A stretch of 64,000 bases of DNA from Lysinibacillus cavernae (GTDB lineage Bacteria; Bacillota; Bacilli; Bacillales_A; Planococcaceae). The translations under genes were made by a program, and so were the position numbers. Below are positions 1 through 8,606 of this stretch, piece by piece; position 1 is the stretch's first letter, and every line of letters begins with the position of its first letter. The stretch lies in NCBI RefSeq assembly GCF_009724685.1, contig NZ_WMEF01000001.1:1-64000 (forward strand), given 5' to 3'. Under the pieces are notes generated by a model. That model made no database searches and was not told the origin of the DNA. It was given only the letters and a program-made list of their open reading frames with translations.

Positions 1-85
1 ACCAGATGGCTGCGTAGTGTTTTTTAGTGTTGTCTACTTAACAGGGGTAAGTCCAGATACCTTCTTTCGAAAGCATCCTCTTTTA

Positions 86-463
86 TTATTGTCCTGATTG
101 TTCAATCCAGTCCTGTAACTTATCTTTTAAAGAGTTAAAACCATTTGCATCCGATTCATCTACACGGTCCTGCAATGATTTACGGGGTGGTGCATCTTTT
201 TTTCGTACTGTTGCAGGGCGATCTTGTAGCGCTCTCATCGATAAACTAATTTTTTCGGCCTCTTCATCGATTTCGAGAATCTTTACTTCTACTTCTTGCC
301 CAACAACTAAAAATTCACTAACATCCTTTACAAAGCCGTATGTTATTTCCGAAATATGCACAAGGCCTTGCGTATTGTCATCTAGCGCAACAAATGCACC
401 GTATGGTTGAATACCTGTAACTTTTCCGGTCAACACGTCTCCTAATTCATATTTTTTCACCAT
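86..463 (-). CDS. yugI: S1 RNA-binding domain protein, YugI/GSP13 type
   Basis: A 125-residue protein with one S1 RNA-binding domain at about residues 5-75: the opening GDVLTGKVTGIQPYGAFVAL, then GLVHISEI and the EKISLSMRA strand typical of S1 folds. The C-terminal 50 residues are charged and probably flexible. This matches general stress protein 13 (YugI) of Bacillus in size and layout, a small ribosome/RNA-associated protein. In B. subtilis yugI lies near yugE and patB, which also occur within 5 kb here. The ATG has only a short AAAGG upstream; the GTG at the next codon is better spaced. Its role in translation control is inferred from the family. Confidence 0.85.
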   Translation of the reverse strand: MVKKYELGDVLTGKVTGIQPYGAFVALDDNTQGLVHISEITYGFVKDVSEFLVVGQEVEVKILEIDEEAEKISLSMRALQDRPATVRKKDAPPRKSLQDRVDESDANGFNSLKDKLQDWIEQSGQ

Positions 464-509
464 AACCTTTGCCCACTTTCTATTTGTTTGCTACGTATTT
501 ATCGGTTAA

Positions 510-538
510 ATTATAACATACGTGTAAAAACGGGGCAA
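510..538 (-). promoter_or_regulatory. Sigma-A-type promoter of yugI
   Basis: On the minus strand a TTGCCC (-35) and a perfect TATAAT (-10) are separated by 17 bases, about 45 bases before the yugI start. The element lies between the stop of the upstream gene and yugI, so yugI is probably transcribed on its own. Confidence 0.6.
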
Positions 539-547
539 AAAATCTCC

Positions 548-2182
548 TTACTCGGAAATGGCTGTTATGATGCAACGTTTTTCACCTTTCCCTGTAGCCA
601 CTGTACCTAACTGGAAGGTTAAATGCTGACCAATCATTTGAGTTGATTCTGACTTAACACCAGCTTTTATAGTTGTTTGAGAGGTATCTGTTGCATAAAG
701 AATTGTAAAATGTTCCATACCATCAAATTGAACCACTTTACTCAAATCTACATCCTGAGATAATAACCGTTTAGCTGTTTCTTGATCACCTTTTCCTTGT
801 GCATATAAGAATAGACTTACAACGTTCATTGGGTTTAATGAATCTAGGATGGTATCATCTTTGCTTGATATATATGCATTATATAGACCTTCGGTTTGAA
901 TAATCCACCGGTAATCAATTTGTAAGCTTGTCGAACCATCTTCTGATTCCATATAGACTTCGTTACTCAAATATGAAAGATCCAACCCAATATCCTGTCT
1001 TGTCAGATTGTCTATTGTTTTGGATGTTCCTTTTCCCTTAAATTCTTCGAGGATGAATTGTGCAGTCAAGCGCATCGATTCCCCATACTTCCCATTTGCC
1101 GTATCATTTAATAGCTTTATATGCTCGGGTGAATATCTACTTTTGTCATCAATCCCTTTTAATAGTACAAACCACCCATTTTCAAACTCTTTCTTTAAAT
1201 TGTGGAATTGGAAATCAAGTCCTGATGTTGATAGATTATTTATTAATGTTCTTTCGTATAATTTTAAAATACGAGCAGATTCTTCTACAGAAAATCGTAA
1301 ATCCTCACCTTTTAATAAAGAACCAGTAGCCAAATATTTATAGAAGCCTAAGATATCAGGATGAAGACGGTCAATAGAGGCTGGTGCATCCTTCATAAAT
1401 ATAGGATTTGTTTTAAAACTATAAATATTCCCATCATGAGACAACTCGAAATATTGTTTTTTGGTCGTTGCAATCAATTGTTTTAGTTCTTTAGGATAAT
1501 CTTTCTTTTCTTGTGAAAGTACCGTATTAAAATGGGAAAGTTCATTTGTATAATATTGCAAAATATCTTTCGTTGTGTAGTAATATATGCTAAAGAAATA
1601 TCTAGACTCGTCAAAAGACATCGGTTTTTCATGCGTTTCAATTTGCTCTATCAGTTCTCGAGGTGTTTGCAAACTGTCTAGTATTTCTTGTTCTAACTGT
1701 GTTAAATATTTTGGATCATAAGTCATTTTATTTAGAACTATTTTTTTATTTTTAGCTTTATCATTGTATTTATAATCAGCGGATTTAACAAATGTTAGTT
1801 TCTTAAAGTTTTCCTCAGGTATGTTGAGCTCAAGGCGTGTTTTTTCACGTTTCTCTTGATATTTCTTTTGAAATCTAGAAAACCAATCATCATAGCTGCC
1901 TTCTATCTTTTCTTCATCTGAATGAACGAATGCTGAAGGATACATATAAGACGAAATTAAAATACCTACCAAAAGCACACTGGCAATGCTAGCGATCCAT
2001 ACAGCCGATTTTTGCCATTTTGCAGAAGGCTTTCGAACAGGATTGACGCTTTTTAGAGACTCTCTTACATTATCCTCTTCTTCAATCTGTTGAAGAACAC
2101 GACTGGGATCTAGCTGCGATTCCATTCGTTCATAGGATTTTTTCAATAAAGCCATGCGTTGATCAAATTGCTTATCATCCAT
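548..2182 (-). CDS. Large membrane-anchored protein, probable anti-sigma partner of the ECF sigma factor
   Basis: A 544-residue protein with a charged cytoplasmic N-terminus of about 60 residues, one membrane segment at about residues 58-80 (WIASIASVLLVGILISSYMY), and an extracellular domain of over 450 residues with no motif I recognise. The start overlaps the end of the sigma gene by 8 bases, the usual arrangement for an ECF sigma factor and its regulator, and the type II membrane topology fits an anti-sigma factor. It is much longer than typical anti-sigma factors, so the outer domain may sense a ligand or have its own activity. ATG at 2182 was preferred to the upstream GTG because GGGGAG lies 8 bases before it. 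The function is inferred from position and topology only. Confidence 0.6.
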   Translation of the reverse strand: MDDKQFDQRMALLKKSYERMESQLDPSRVLQQIEEEDNVRESLKSVNPVRKPSAKWQKSAVWIASIASVLLVGILISSYMYPSAFVHSDEEKIEGSYDDWFSRFQKKYQEKREKTRLELNIPEENFKKLTFVKSADYKYNDKAKNKKIVLNKMTYDPKYLTQLEQEILDSLQTPRELIEQIETHEKPMSFDESRYFFSIYYYTTKDILQYYTNELSHFNTVLSQEKKDYPKELKQLIATTKKQYFELSHDGNIYSFKTNPIFMKDAPASIDRLHPDILGFYKYLATGSLLKGEDLRFSVEESARILKLYERTLINNLSTSGLDFQFHNLKKEFENGWFVLLKGIDDKSRYSPEHIKLLNDTANGKYGESMRLTAQFILEEFKGKGTSKTIDNLTRQDIGLDLSYLSNEVYMESEDGSTSLQIDYRWIIQTEGLYNAYISSKDDTILDSLNPMNVVSLFLYAQGKGDQETAKRLLSQDVDLSKVVQFDGMEHFTILYATDTSQTTIKAGVKSESTQMIGQHLTFQLGTVATGKGEKRCIITAISE

Positions 2183-2723
2183 TCTCAACACTCCCCTCTT
2201 GCACTAATGCTGCCTTTAGCTTTTCTTTCGCACGCAATAATCGCACCTTAACCGTTGATAATGAAATAGTTAGGACCTCTGCGATTTCTTCGTATTTTAA
2301 TTCGTGGAAATAATACAACACGAGAGGATAACGGTATTTTTCATCAAGAGCCTGAATCGCACTGTGTAGATGCCTGTCCTCTTCGAACAAAAGAACATCC
2401 TCTTCTGCAGATGAATAGGTCTTTTGCTGTTGGGCATGTAGTTTGTCCTCTTTTGCCTGCTGTCGCTGTTCCTTACGATAATAATCACGTGTAGCATTTA
2501 ATGTGATTTTATAGAGCCACGTTGTAAATCGATCCTGTTTAAATTGATGTAAAAAGCGATACAGTTTGACAAATACCTCCTGTGAAACATCAGCTAAATC
2601 ATTACTATGTACACCACATTGAAAGGCAAACTTTTCAACAGTTCGCTGATGAATACGAATAAGCTCGATATAGGCCTCTTTATCTCCTTGCTGTGCCCTT
2701 GCTATTAATTCAACCTCCGTCAA
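2175..2723 (-). CDS. ECF-family RNA polymerase sigma factor
   Basis: A 182-residue sigma-70 family group 4 (ECF) protein. Region 2 lies at about residues 22-90, with the DVSQEVFVKLYRFLHQF and FTTWLYKITLNATRDYYRK segments. Region 4 lies at about 115-170 with a helix-turn-helix (LKYEEIAEVLTISLSTVKVR). The size and two-domain layout match SigX/SigW/SigM-type factors that respond to envelope stress. It is followed, with overlap, by a membrane-anchored probable anti-sigma gene. The start is a TTG with a G-rich Shine-Dalgarno 5 bases upstream. An ECF-type promoter precedes it, which suggests autoregulation. The exact ECF subgroup cannot be set by reading alone. Confidence 0.88.
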   Translation of the reverse strand: MTEVELIARAQQGDKEAYIELIRIHQRTVEKFAFQCGVHSNDLADVSQEVFVKLYRFLHQFKQDRFTTWLYKITLNATRDYYRKEQRQQAKEDKLHAQQQKTYSSAEEDVLLFEEDRHLHSAIQALDEKYRYPLVLYYFHELKYEEIAEVLTISLSTVKVRLLRAKEKLKAALVQEGSVENG

Positions 2724-2749
2724 AGCTACCCCCCCTTTTTTTGTTAATG

Positions 2750-2777
2750 GAACGAAACAATCTACCTAATTGTTACA
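2750..2777 (-). promoter_or_regulatory. ECF-type promoter upstream of the sigma gene
   Basis: On the minus strand TGTAAC at 2772-2777 is followed after exactly 17 bases by CGTTC at 2750-2754, about 27 bases before the TTG start. TGTAAC/TGAAAC with a CG-starting -10 element is the signature of Bacillus ECF promoters. It supports transcription of this sigma factor by itself or a relative. Confidence 0.55.
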
Positions 2778-2924
2778 TAATATAGATGTCTTTCCTTATA
2801 TGTAATCATTCTATAATTTTATGGCTTTCAAAGTAGCATATCTATCATCAATTTTCTGATATTTGCTTGTGTTATGAGAATATTGAGGTAAAATAAATCT
2901 TTAGTATAAGGAGGATTTATTTTC

Positions 2925-4265
2925 GTGTCATCGAGAGATCAATTTACAACTAAAATAGGGTTTATTTTAGCTGCTGCAGGAAGTGCCATTGGGCTAGGGG
3001 CTATTTGGAAGTTCCCTTATATGGCAGGTACAAATGGCGGTAGTGTTTTTATTTTATTATTTATTTTGTGTACATTCTTTATTGGCTTACCAGTACTTAT
3101 TGCTGAGTTTATGATTGGTCGTCGAGGACAAAAGGATGCTGTAACATCATTTAAAGAACAAGCACCAGGAAAGCCTTGGTATTTGATTGGTTGGGGCGGT
3201 ATGGTTATTGCAGGCCTTATCTTATCATTCTATAGCGTTGTTGGCGGATGGATTTTAAGCTACTTGAGTCGTGCCATTACATTTAAGCTAACGAATGCTA
3301 GTTCTGAGATTAACTATGCAGATTTATTTAGCAGTATTATTGCGAGTCCATTTGAGGCAGTTCTTGTACAGGGGCTATTTATGCTATTGACAGTAGTAAT
3401 CGTATCAGCTGGTATTAAGGGTGGTATTGAAAAAGCTAGTACGTGGATGATGCCTCTACTCTTCATTTTCTTCATTGTGTTAGTTATACGTTCATTAACT
3501 TTAGATGGGGCAATGGAAGGCGTTAAATTTATGTTTGTACCTGATTGGTCTTACTTTAACGCTGAAACATTTTTAATGGCTTTGGGGCAAGCATTTTTCT
3601 CATTAAGTGTAGGTATTGCTGTTATGATTACGTATGCTTCTTATTTATCTAAAACTGAGAAGATTGGTAACTCAGCTATCAATGTAGCATCCATGAATAT
3701 TATCATCTCTTTACTTGCAGGTCTTGTTATTTTCCCTGCTGTGTTTGCTCTTGGCTATACACCTGATCAAGGACCTGGCTTAGTATTCATTATTTTGCCA
3801 GCTGTATTTGAACAGTTACCTCTTGGTGGTCTATTCTTAACCATCTTTTTCATCCTGTTACTATTTGCTACAGTCACTTCTTCCATTTCTATGTTAGAAA
3901 TTGTAGTAGCAATTGCAATTGGAGACAAACCAGAAAAGCGGAAAAAGATTGCGTGGATAGGTGGAATCATCATTTTTATCTTCGGTATTCCAAGTGCGCT
4001 GTCGTTTGGTATATTATCAGATGTAAAAATTTTAAACCGCTCCATTTTTGATTTTGTTGATTTTCTAACCAACAGTATTGGGATGCCTATAGGAGCCTTC
4101 CTAATTTCTATTTTTGCAGGTTATTATTATACAAAGGATATTTCACGTAAGGAATTGGCCGCATCCAGCTTAATGTTTACTATTTGGTACGTTCTAATTC
4201 GCTACGTCTCCCCTATCGCCATTTTAATTATTTTCATTCAGGGGATTTTACCTTTATTTAAATAA
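2925..4265 (+). CDS. Sodium-dependent transporter, NSS/SNF family
   Basis: A 446-residue integral membrane protein of the neurotransmitter:sodium symporter family, with about 11 membrane segments. The N-terminal helix 1 shows the family signature around the Na+ and substrate site (AAAGSAIGLGAIWKFPYMAG), and FYSVVGGW occurs in helix 3. The length fits the short bacterial members (LeuT/MhsT/YocR type) that import amino acids. The GTG start follows AAGGAGG. It is divergent from the sigma factor operon and ends in a terminator, so it is probably monocistronic. The substrate cannot be told from sequence. Confidence 0.9.
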   Translation: MSSRDQFTTKIGFILAAAGSAIGLGAIWKFPYMAGTNGGSVFILLFILCTFFIGLPVLIAEFMIGRRGQKDAVTSFKEQAPGKPWYLIGWGGMVIAGLILSFYSVVGGWILSYLSRAITFKLTNASSEINYADLFSSIIASPFEAVLVQGLFMLLTVVIVSAGIKGGIEKASTWMMPLLFIFFIVLVIRSLTLDGAMEGVKFMFVPDWSYFNAETFLMALGQAFFSLSVGIAVMITYASYLSKTEKIGNSAINVASMNIIISLLAGLVIFPAVFALGYTPDQGPGLVFIILPAVFEQLPLGGLFLTIFFILLLFATVTSSISMLEIVVAIAIGDKPEKRKKIAWIGGIIIFIFGIPSALSFGILSDVKILNRSIFDFVDFLTNSIGMPIGAFLISIFAGYYYTKDISRKELAASSLMFTIWYVLIRYVSPIAILIIFIQGILPLFK

Positions 4266-4290
4266 GTACTAACCTCAAACATTCAATTAA

Positions 4291-4324
4291 AAAAGAGGTT
4301 GTCGAATGACAAACCCCTTTTTTT
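4291..4324 (+). terminator. Rho-independent terminator after the NSS transporter
   Basis: An imperfect stem (AGAGGTTGTC pairing with GACAAACCCC, loop GAAT) is followed by a run of seven T on the plus strand. It lies between convergent genes; the minus-strand reading also has T-rich sequence, so it may serve both. Confidence 0.75.
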
Positions 4325-4345
4325 ATAAGAAATATGCAAAATATT

Positions 4346-4615
4346 TTAAATAATACATTTTGCTTCAAATTTAATAGCAATTAGTTTGTAAGATATGGCT
4401 ACACAATCTTCAAATGGTATCCATTGTTCAAACGAATGCTCGTATGTTTCTTGAATAACTTTTGCAAGTTTTGATGGATCATCAATCCCTTGCAATGCTG
4501 CTACTACATCTGCTGTCTCCGTATCATAATGGTCTGGACCTAAGTGGAATGGATCCCACTCCTCTAGCAGATGTACAGCTGCTTGATTCATTTTAATATT
4601 TTCCAAAATACTCAC
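4346..4615 (-). CDS. yugE: DUF1871 family protein (YugE-like)
   Basis: An 89-residue acidic protein with the DUF1871 pattern (LLEEWDPFHLGPDHYDTETADV and a C-terminal FEDCVAISYKLIAIK). B. subtilis YugE has the same size and sits next to patB, as here: this gene is divergent from a patB-like gene with only about 60 bases between them. The start is a GTG with a GGATAA-type Shine-Dalgarno; an alternative ATG 8 codons in has no good site. The biochemical role of the family is not known to me. Confidence 0.75.
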   Translation of the reverse strand: MSILENIKMNQAAVHLLEEWDPFHLGPDHYDTETADVVAALQGIDDPSKLAKVIQETYEHSFEQWIPFEDCVAISYKLIAIKFEAKCII

Positions 4616-4678
4616 CTATTATCCTTTGATCATACTCGTATGATACCATAGTAAATAAAAAAGAAAAGAGTGATTTGC

Positions 4679-5851
4679 TTGTCTATTTTTGATCAAACTA
4701 TTGAACGTCGTTGTACAAATTCCGTAAAATGGGACGCAATGGAAAGTGTTTATGGGCTAAACAATGCGTCAGATATCTTGCCAATGTGGGTAGCCGATAT
4801 GGATTTCGCTGCTCCTATGGCCGTTTCAAAAGCATTACAGAAACATGCTGAAAACACTGTTTTTGGCTATAGCTTTATGAGCGAAGAAGCGATCCAGTCA
4901 ATAGTAGACTGGCAAAATACTCGCCATGACTGGCAAATTGATAAAGAATCTATCCTATTTTGCAATGGTGTTGTAGCTGCTTTAGCAAATAGCATTGTAG
5001 CACTAACTAATCCCGGAGACAAAGTACTCATTTCACCACCAGTCTACCCACCATTCTTTAACATACCAAAAAGTAATGGTCGTGAAGTTGTAAGCTGCCC
5101 GTTAGTAGAAAAAGATGATGTATTTGTCTATGATTTTGAAGCCTTTGAACAGGCATTAGCTCAAAATGTGAAAGCCTACATATTATGTAACCCTCACAAT
5201 CCAGGAGGCTATGTATGGGATGAAGCTACTTTAAAAGAAATTGTACGACTTTGTGCTAAATACGATGTTATCATTATTTCCGATGAAATCCATGGTGATT
5301 TAATGTTAAATGGAGAAAAGCATATTCCTTTAGCAAAAGTTGCAGGTGATGAAATCAATCGTATTGTAACGTGCATGGCTCCTACAAAAACATTTAACTT
5401 AGCAGGAATCCACGTTTCTTATATGATCGTGGCAGATAAGAAAAAACGTCTACAGCTAGAGGCAATTAATATGGCAAGTGGGCAAGGATCATTAAATACG
5501 TTTGCATCTGTAGCGCTTCATGCTGCTTATACAGAGGGCTCTCCTTGGTTAGATGAATTACTTCCTTATATTTCTGCAAATATGGATTATGTGAAGGCTG
5601 AGTTAGAGCAAATTCAAGGCATTCGTGTTCTGAAACCACAATCCACTTATTTACTATGGATTGATTATCGAGAGCTAGAGCTTGAAGAAAATGACATCAT
5701 GAATCGCTTATTAGAAAATGGCAAGCTTGCATTAGAGCCAGGGACAAAATACGGTGAAGAAGGTAGAGGCTTCCTACGTATGAATGTGGCTTGCTCATTT
5801 GAGACCGTACAAGACGGTGTAAAACGCTTTAAAAAAGTTTTTGAACAATAA
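4679..5851 (+). CDS. patB: PLP-dependent C-S lyase (cystathionine beta-lyase, PatB/MalY type)
   Basis: About 390 residues of a fold-type I aminotransferase-like enzyme. Motifs seen are WVADMDF near the N-terminus, CNPHNPGG, ISDEIHGDLML, and the PLP lysine in APTKTFNLAG near residue 235. The combination marks the MalY/PatB group, which cleaves C-S bonds in cystathionine or cysteine rather than transaminating. I chose the TTG at 4679 because an AAGAAAAGAG site ends 8 bases upstream; the GTG at 4670 sits directly on that site. The gene is divergent from the yugE-like gene and ends in its own terminator. It links cysteine and methionine metabolism to the sulfur island further right. Confidence 0.87.
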   Translation: MSIFDQTIERRCTNSVKWDAMESVYGLNNASDILPMWVADMDFAAPMAVSKALQKHAENTVFGYSFMSEEAIQSIVDWQNTRHDWQIDKESILFCNGVVAALANSIVALTNPGDKVLISPPVYPPFFNIPKSNGREVVSCPLVEKDDVFVYDFEAFEQALAQNVKAYILCNPHNPGGYVWDEATLKEIVRLCAKYDVIIISDEIHGDLMLNGEKHIPLAKVAGDEINRIVTCMAPTKTFNLAGIHVSYMIVADKKKRLQLEAINMASGQGSLNTFASVALHAAYTEGSPWLDELLPYISANMDYVKAELEQIQGIRVLKPQSTYLLWIDYRELELEENDIMNRLLENGKLALEPGTKYGEEGRGFLRMNVACSFETVQDGVKRFKKVFEQ

Positions 5852-5862
5852 ACAAAGGAAAG

Positions 5863-5897
5863 AAAGGAATTGAGAAGCTTACTCTCGATTCCTTTTG
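5863..5897 (+). terminator. Terminator after patB
   Basis: A stem formed by AAAGGAATTGAGA and TCTCGATTCCTTT with an AGCTTAC loop, followed by TTTTG on the plus strand, just after the patB stop. Confidence 0.7.
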
Positions 5898-6074
5898 TCA
5901 TTTTTCTTCTTTTTTGTGTATTCAGCTATCAATCGCATCCGCCCGTAATAGAAAAAAATGTGTTTTCTATATTGTGAAAGGATAGCTCAACTTAAAGAAA
6001 TACCTTTTGTATGTTTAAAACTATTGTTTTGTGGAAAAGTTTCTTATCAATTGGATGTAAAAGAGGTGTTTTCT

Positions 6075-7493
6075 ATGGACTTAGCTCCATTAGCGATTAA
6101 GCGTGCGTATATGACATTCCTATTTCCCTTCGCCTATTCCACGAAAAATCGTCAAAAAATTTATGATGTTCTATTAAAGGAAGGTTTTTCTTTTTTCACC
6201 TTGAATAACACTACTCTTGAAAATGCCTTTTACGGAGACATAACGATTATACATGAGGAGCTTGCCCAATTTTTCTATCCCTTTCTAGAGGATAAATTAT
6301 TTCCAAACGACAGGAATAGCCCTGACTTTATTCGTTTTTCGAAGGCATTCTATACGCAAGGCTCCTTACATCATCGAGAAAGGCGTATCAATTATGAAGT
6401 TATGAGTATTGATGTGACACTATGCCCTTTCGGAAATGGTATCGTGACGGTACGAACAAGCATTACTGATATGCAACATGACATTAGTGATATTTTAAAT
6501 TTTATTCACTATTTTAGAGTGTTAGAGGCAAAACTACGCGAGGAAAAAGGAGCAAGTCATCATTTTTCATTTGGCAGTTATTCTTCAACAAGTGAACTAT
6601 TATTTAGCCATTTCATTTCCTATTTACGGCCTTTTCTACTGCATCAACAAGAACTTAGCTATGAAGGCTTACCTTTTTTGGAAGATGAGCGCATGTTTTC
6701 TTCTGCTTATTTAATTAGTGAGGAAGAAGAAATCTTACCAGAACATTTATTTCGATTAGGGCAAGTAGATGGCAGGGCACCTGATGGCAAACCCTTTATG
6801 TCCAGCACTAACTTTTCGTATATTTCTAACTATGTACAAGAACATGCACATACACGATGGGCACCAAATAGTTATATTATCACTTCGGCACAAGCACAAA
6901 TGACGCTGACGAATCTACCATTAGAAAATTGTACACATAGCATCCAAGAATTTATGGGTACTCACTATTATAATCTTTTCATTCATTATTTTTACAAAAT
7001 GATGCTCTTAAAGCTTTCCTATGAATATAGTGAAATTAAGTGGGGCAAGGATAAGCTAGTAGTTAATGAATTAATTGAGTTGATTACAAAATTTTCTGCT
7101 CGCTATTATTTTGAGGAGGTCATTGTTCGGACGGAAGGCAGAGAAATTTCCCAAATGCTACGAAAGCTTTTTCGTATAAATGAGCATTATATAGAAACGA
7201 AAGCAACGTTGGACAGTTTATATCGAATACAAGAGGATCAATCAGATAATCGAAGTAATAATTTACTGTTTATTTTAACTGTATTTACTGTTGTATCTGG
7301 TATTTATGGTATGAACTTAGTCATTGATGGTTGGAAAGATAGCAGTAATTTCGATGGTATTTGGAGCTATACCCTATTCGAATGGGTTGCCTTTATTACC
7401 GCTATGTGTGGGATCGGCTTGTCGGTTGTGCTTGTTTGTTTCAGCGCAATCAAATCGCTTCAAAATATTGTTCGTCGTAATAAAAGAACTTAA
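6075..7493 (+). CDS. CorA-like membrane protein with a GMN motif
   Basis: The start at 6075 has an AAGAGGTG site 6 bases upstream and gives 472 residues. The longer open frame from 5958 has no credible start signal. Most of the protein is soluble. The last 70 residues form two membrane segments with the sequence SGIYGMNLV at the end of the first, closely resembling the YGMN signature of CorA/MIT Mg2+ channels, preceded by helix-rich sequence as in CorA stalks. The long N-terminal domain (about 390 residues) does not look like a standard CorA domain. Membrane topology and the GMN motif are seen; divalent-cation transport is only inferred. Confidence 0.6.
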   Translation: MDLAPLAIKRAYMTFLFPFAYSTKNRQKIYDVLLKEGFSFFTLNNTTLENAFYGDITIIHEELAQFFYPFLEDKLFPNDRNSPDFIRFSKAFYTQGSLHHRERRINYEVMSIDVTLCPFGNGIVTVRTSITDMQHDISDILNFIHYFRVLEAKLREEKGASHHFSFGSYSSTSELLFSHFISYLRPFLLHQQELSYEGLPFLEDERMFSSAYLISEEEEILPEHLFRLGQVDGRAPDGKPFMSSTNFSYISNYVQEHAHTRWAPNSYIITSAQAQMTLTNLPLENCTHSIQEFMGTHYYNLFIHYFYKMMLLKLSYEYSEIKWGKDKLVVNELIELITKFSARYYFEEVIVRTEGREISQMLRKLFRINEHYIETKATLDSLYRIQEDQSDNRSNNLLFILTVFTVVSGIYGMNLVIDGWKDSSNFDGIWSYTLFEWVAFITAMCGIGLSVVLVCFSAIKSLQNIVRRNKRT

Positions 7494-7499
7494 CAATAA

Positions 7500-7545
7500 A
7501 AGAATCTGCTTCCTCAAAATGTAAGGAGGAGGCAGATTCTTTTTC
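7500..7545 (+). terminator. Terminator after the CorA-like gene
   Basis: AGAATCTGC with CCTC pairs with GGAGGAGGCAGATTCT and is followed by TTTTT on the plus strand. It separates this gene from the convergent small membrane protein. Confidence 0.8.
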
Positions 7546-7546
7546 A

Positions 7547-7759
7547 TTATATATTTTGTTGGTTGTTTGTATTTTTCTTCTCTGCTAGAATACGTGCTTC
7601 GATTTCTTTTGATTTCATTTCTTGTTTCTTAGAAATTTTTTTGAAAAGCATAAACACGATAATACATAGAATAAGCATGATTAAAAATTCAAAAGCCGCT
7701 GGGACATAGCCTGATTTATCTTCAGGGAAATATAAAAATTGGTACATTAAGTTTTGCAT
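7547..7759 (-). CDS. Small single-pass membrane protein, unknown
   Basis: A 70-residue protein with one membrane segment at about residues 23-41 (AFEFLIMLILCIIVFMLF), followed by a Lys/Glu-rich tail of about 30 residues. An AAGGA site lies 10 bases before the ATG. It lies 22 bases downstream of the cyclophilin gene on the same strand and is probably co-transcribed with it. I recognise no family. Confidence 0.6.
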   Translation of the reverse strand: MQNLMYQFLYFPEDKSGYVPAAFEFLIMLILCIIVFMLFKKISKKQEMKSKEIEARILAEKKNTNNQQNI

Positions 7760-7781
7760 ACGCTACACGTCCTTATAATTA

Positions 7782-8369
7782 TTATTCAAAGACTGTAATT
7801 GACTCAATTTTCACATCTTCTAATGGCTTATCACGGCCATCTTTTTCTACATCTGCAATTTTATCTACAATGTCCATACCTTCTACAACATGGCCGAATA
7901 CTGTATGTTTATGGTCTAACCAAGGTGTACCACCGTTTTGAGCGTAAGCTTCGATGATCTCTTCTGGGAAGCCAGCTCCTTGTAATTGACGAAGCATATC
8001 ACTTGGAAGGTGCTTCATTTGTACAACAAAGAATTGAGAACCGTTTGTGTTTGGACCTGCATTCGCCATTGAAAGCGCTCCACGTAGGTTAAATAATTTA
8101 TCTGAGAACTCATCTTCAAAAGAATTACCCCAAATAGATTCTCCACCCATACCAGTACCAGTTGGGTCTCCACCTTGAATCATAAAGTCTTGAATAACAC
8201 GGTGGAAAACGATGCCGTTATAGTAACCTGATTTAGCATGACCTAAAAAGTTCTCAACCGTTTTTGGTGCGTGCTCTGGGAACAATTTAATTTTGATGGC
8301 ACCTAATGTTGTGTTCATTTCTACAAGCACTTCGCCTGCTTGTACGTCTGTTGTTAATTGTGGAAACAT
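7782..8369 (-). CDS. ppiB: Peptidyl-prolyl cis-trans isomerase, cyclophilin type
   Basis: A 195-residue cyclophilin that catalyses proline cis-trans isomerisation. Visible motifs are [19 protein letters not shown] (catalytic Arg, Phe, Met and Gln), NTNGSQFFV and [12 protein letters not shown]. An insert of about 30 residues after QMKHLP, rich in Gln and Gly ([16 protein letters not shown]), makes it longer than the 143-residue B. subtilis PpiB. There is no signal peptide, so it should be cytoplasmic. The ATG at 8369 has AAAGGAGAG 6 bases upstream; the longer frame to 8429 lacks a site. Confidence 0.92.
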   Translation of the reverse strand: MFPQLTTDVQAGEVLVEMNTTLGAIKIKLFPEHAPKTVENFLGHAKSGYYNGIVFHRVIQDFMIQGGDPTGTGMGGESIWGNSFEDEFSDKLFNLRGALSMANAGPNTNGSQFFVVQMKHLPSDMLRQLQGAGFPEEIIEAYAQNGGTPWLDHKHTVFGHVVEGMDIVDKIADVEKDGRDKPLEDVKIESITVFE

Positions 8370-8606
8370 TGAAGTCTCTCCTTTAATGGTAAATTTCAGT
8401 TTCAATGAAAAAGATGACAGTGCATCCATTCTGACCTCATTTTAGTCTAACATACTTCCTATTGGTTTTCTTCATCAAAGTATTGACGATTTTTGCACTT
8501 TTAACAATCATGCTCAAAAGCAAGGAAATAGGTCCGACCGAGTATTTGGAATCCATCCAAAATATGTTATTCTGATGAAGGATTTATAGAAAGAGTGGAG
8601 GCACAT

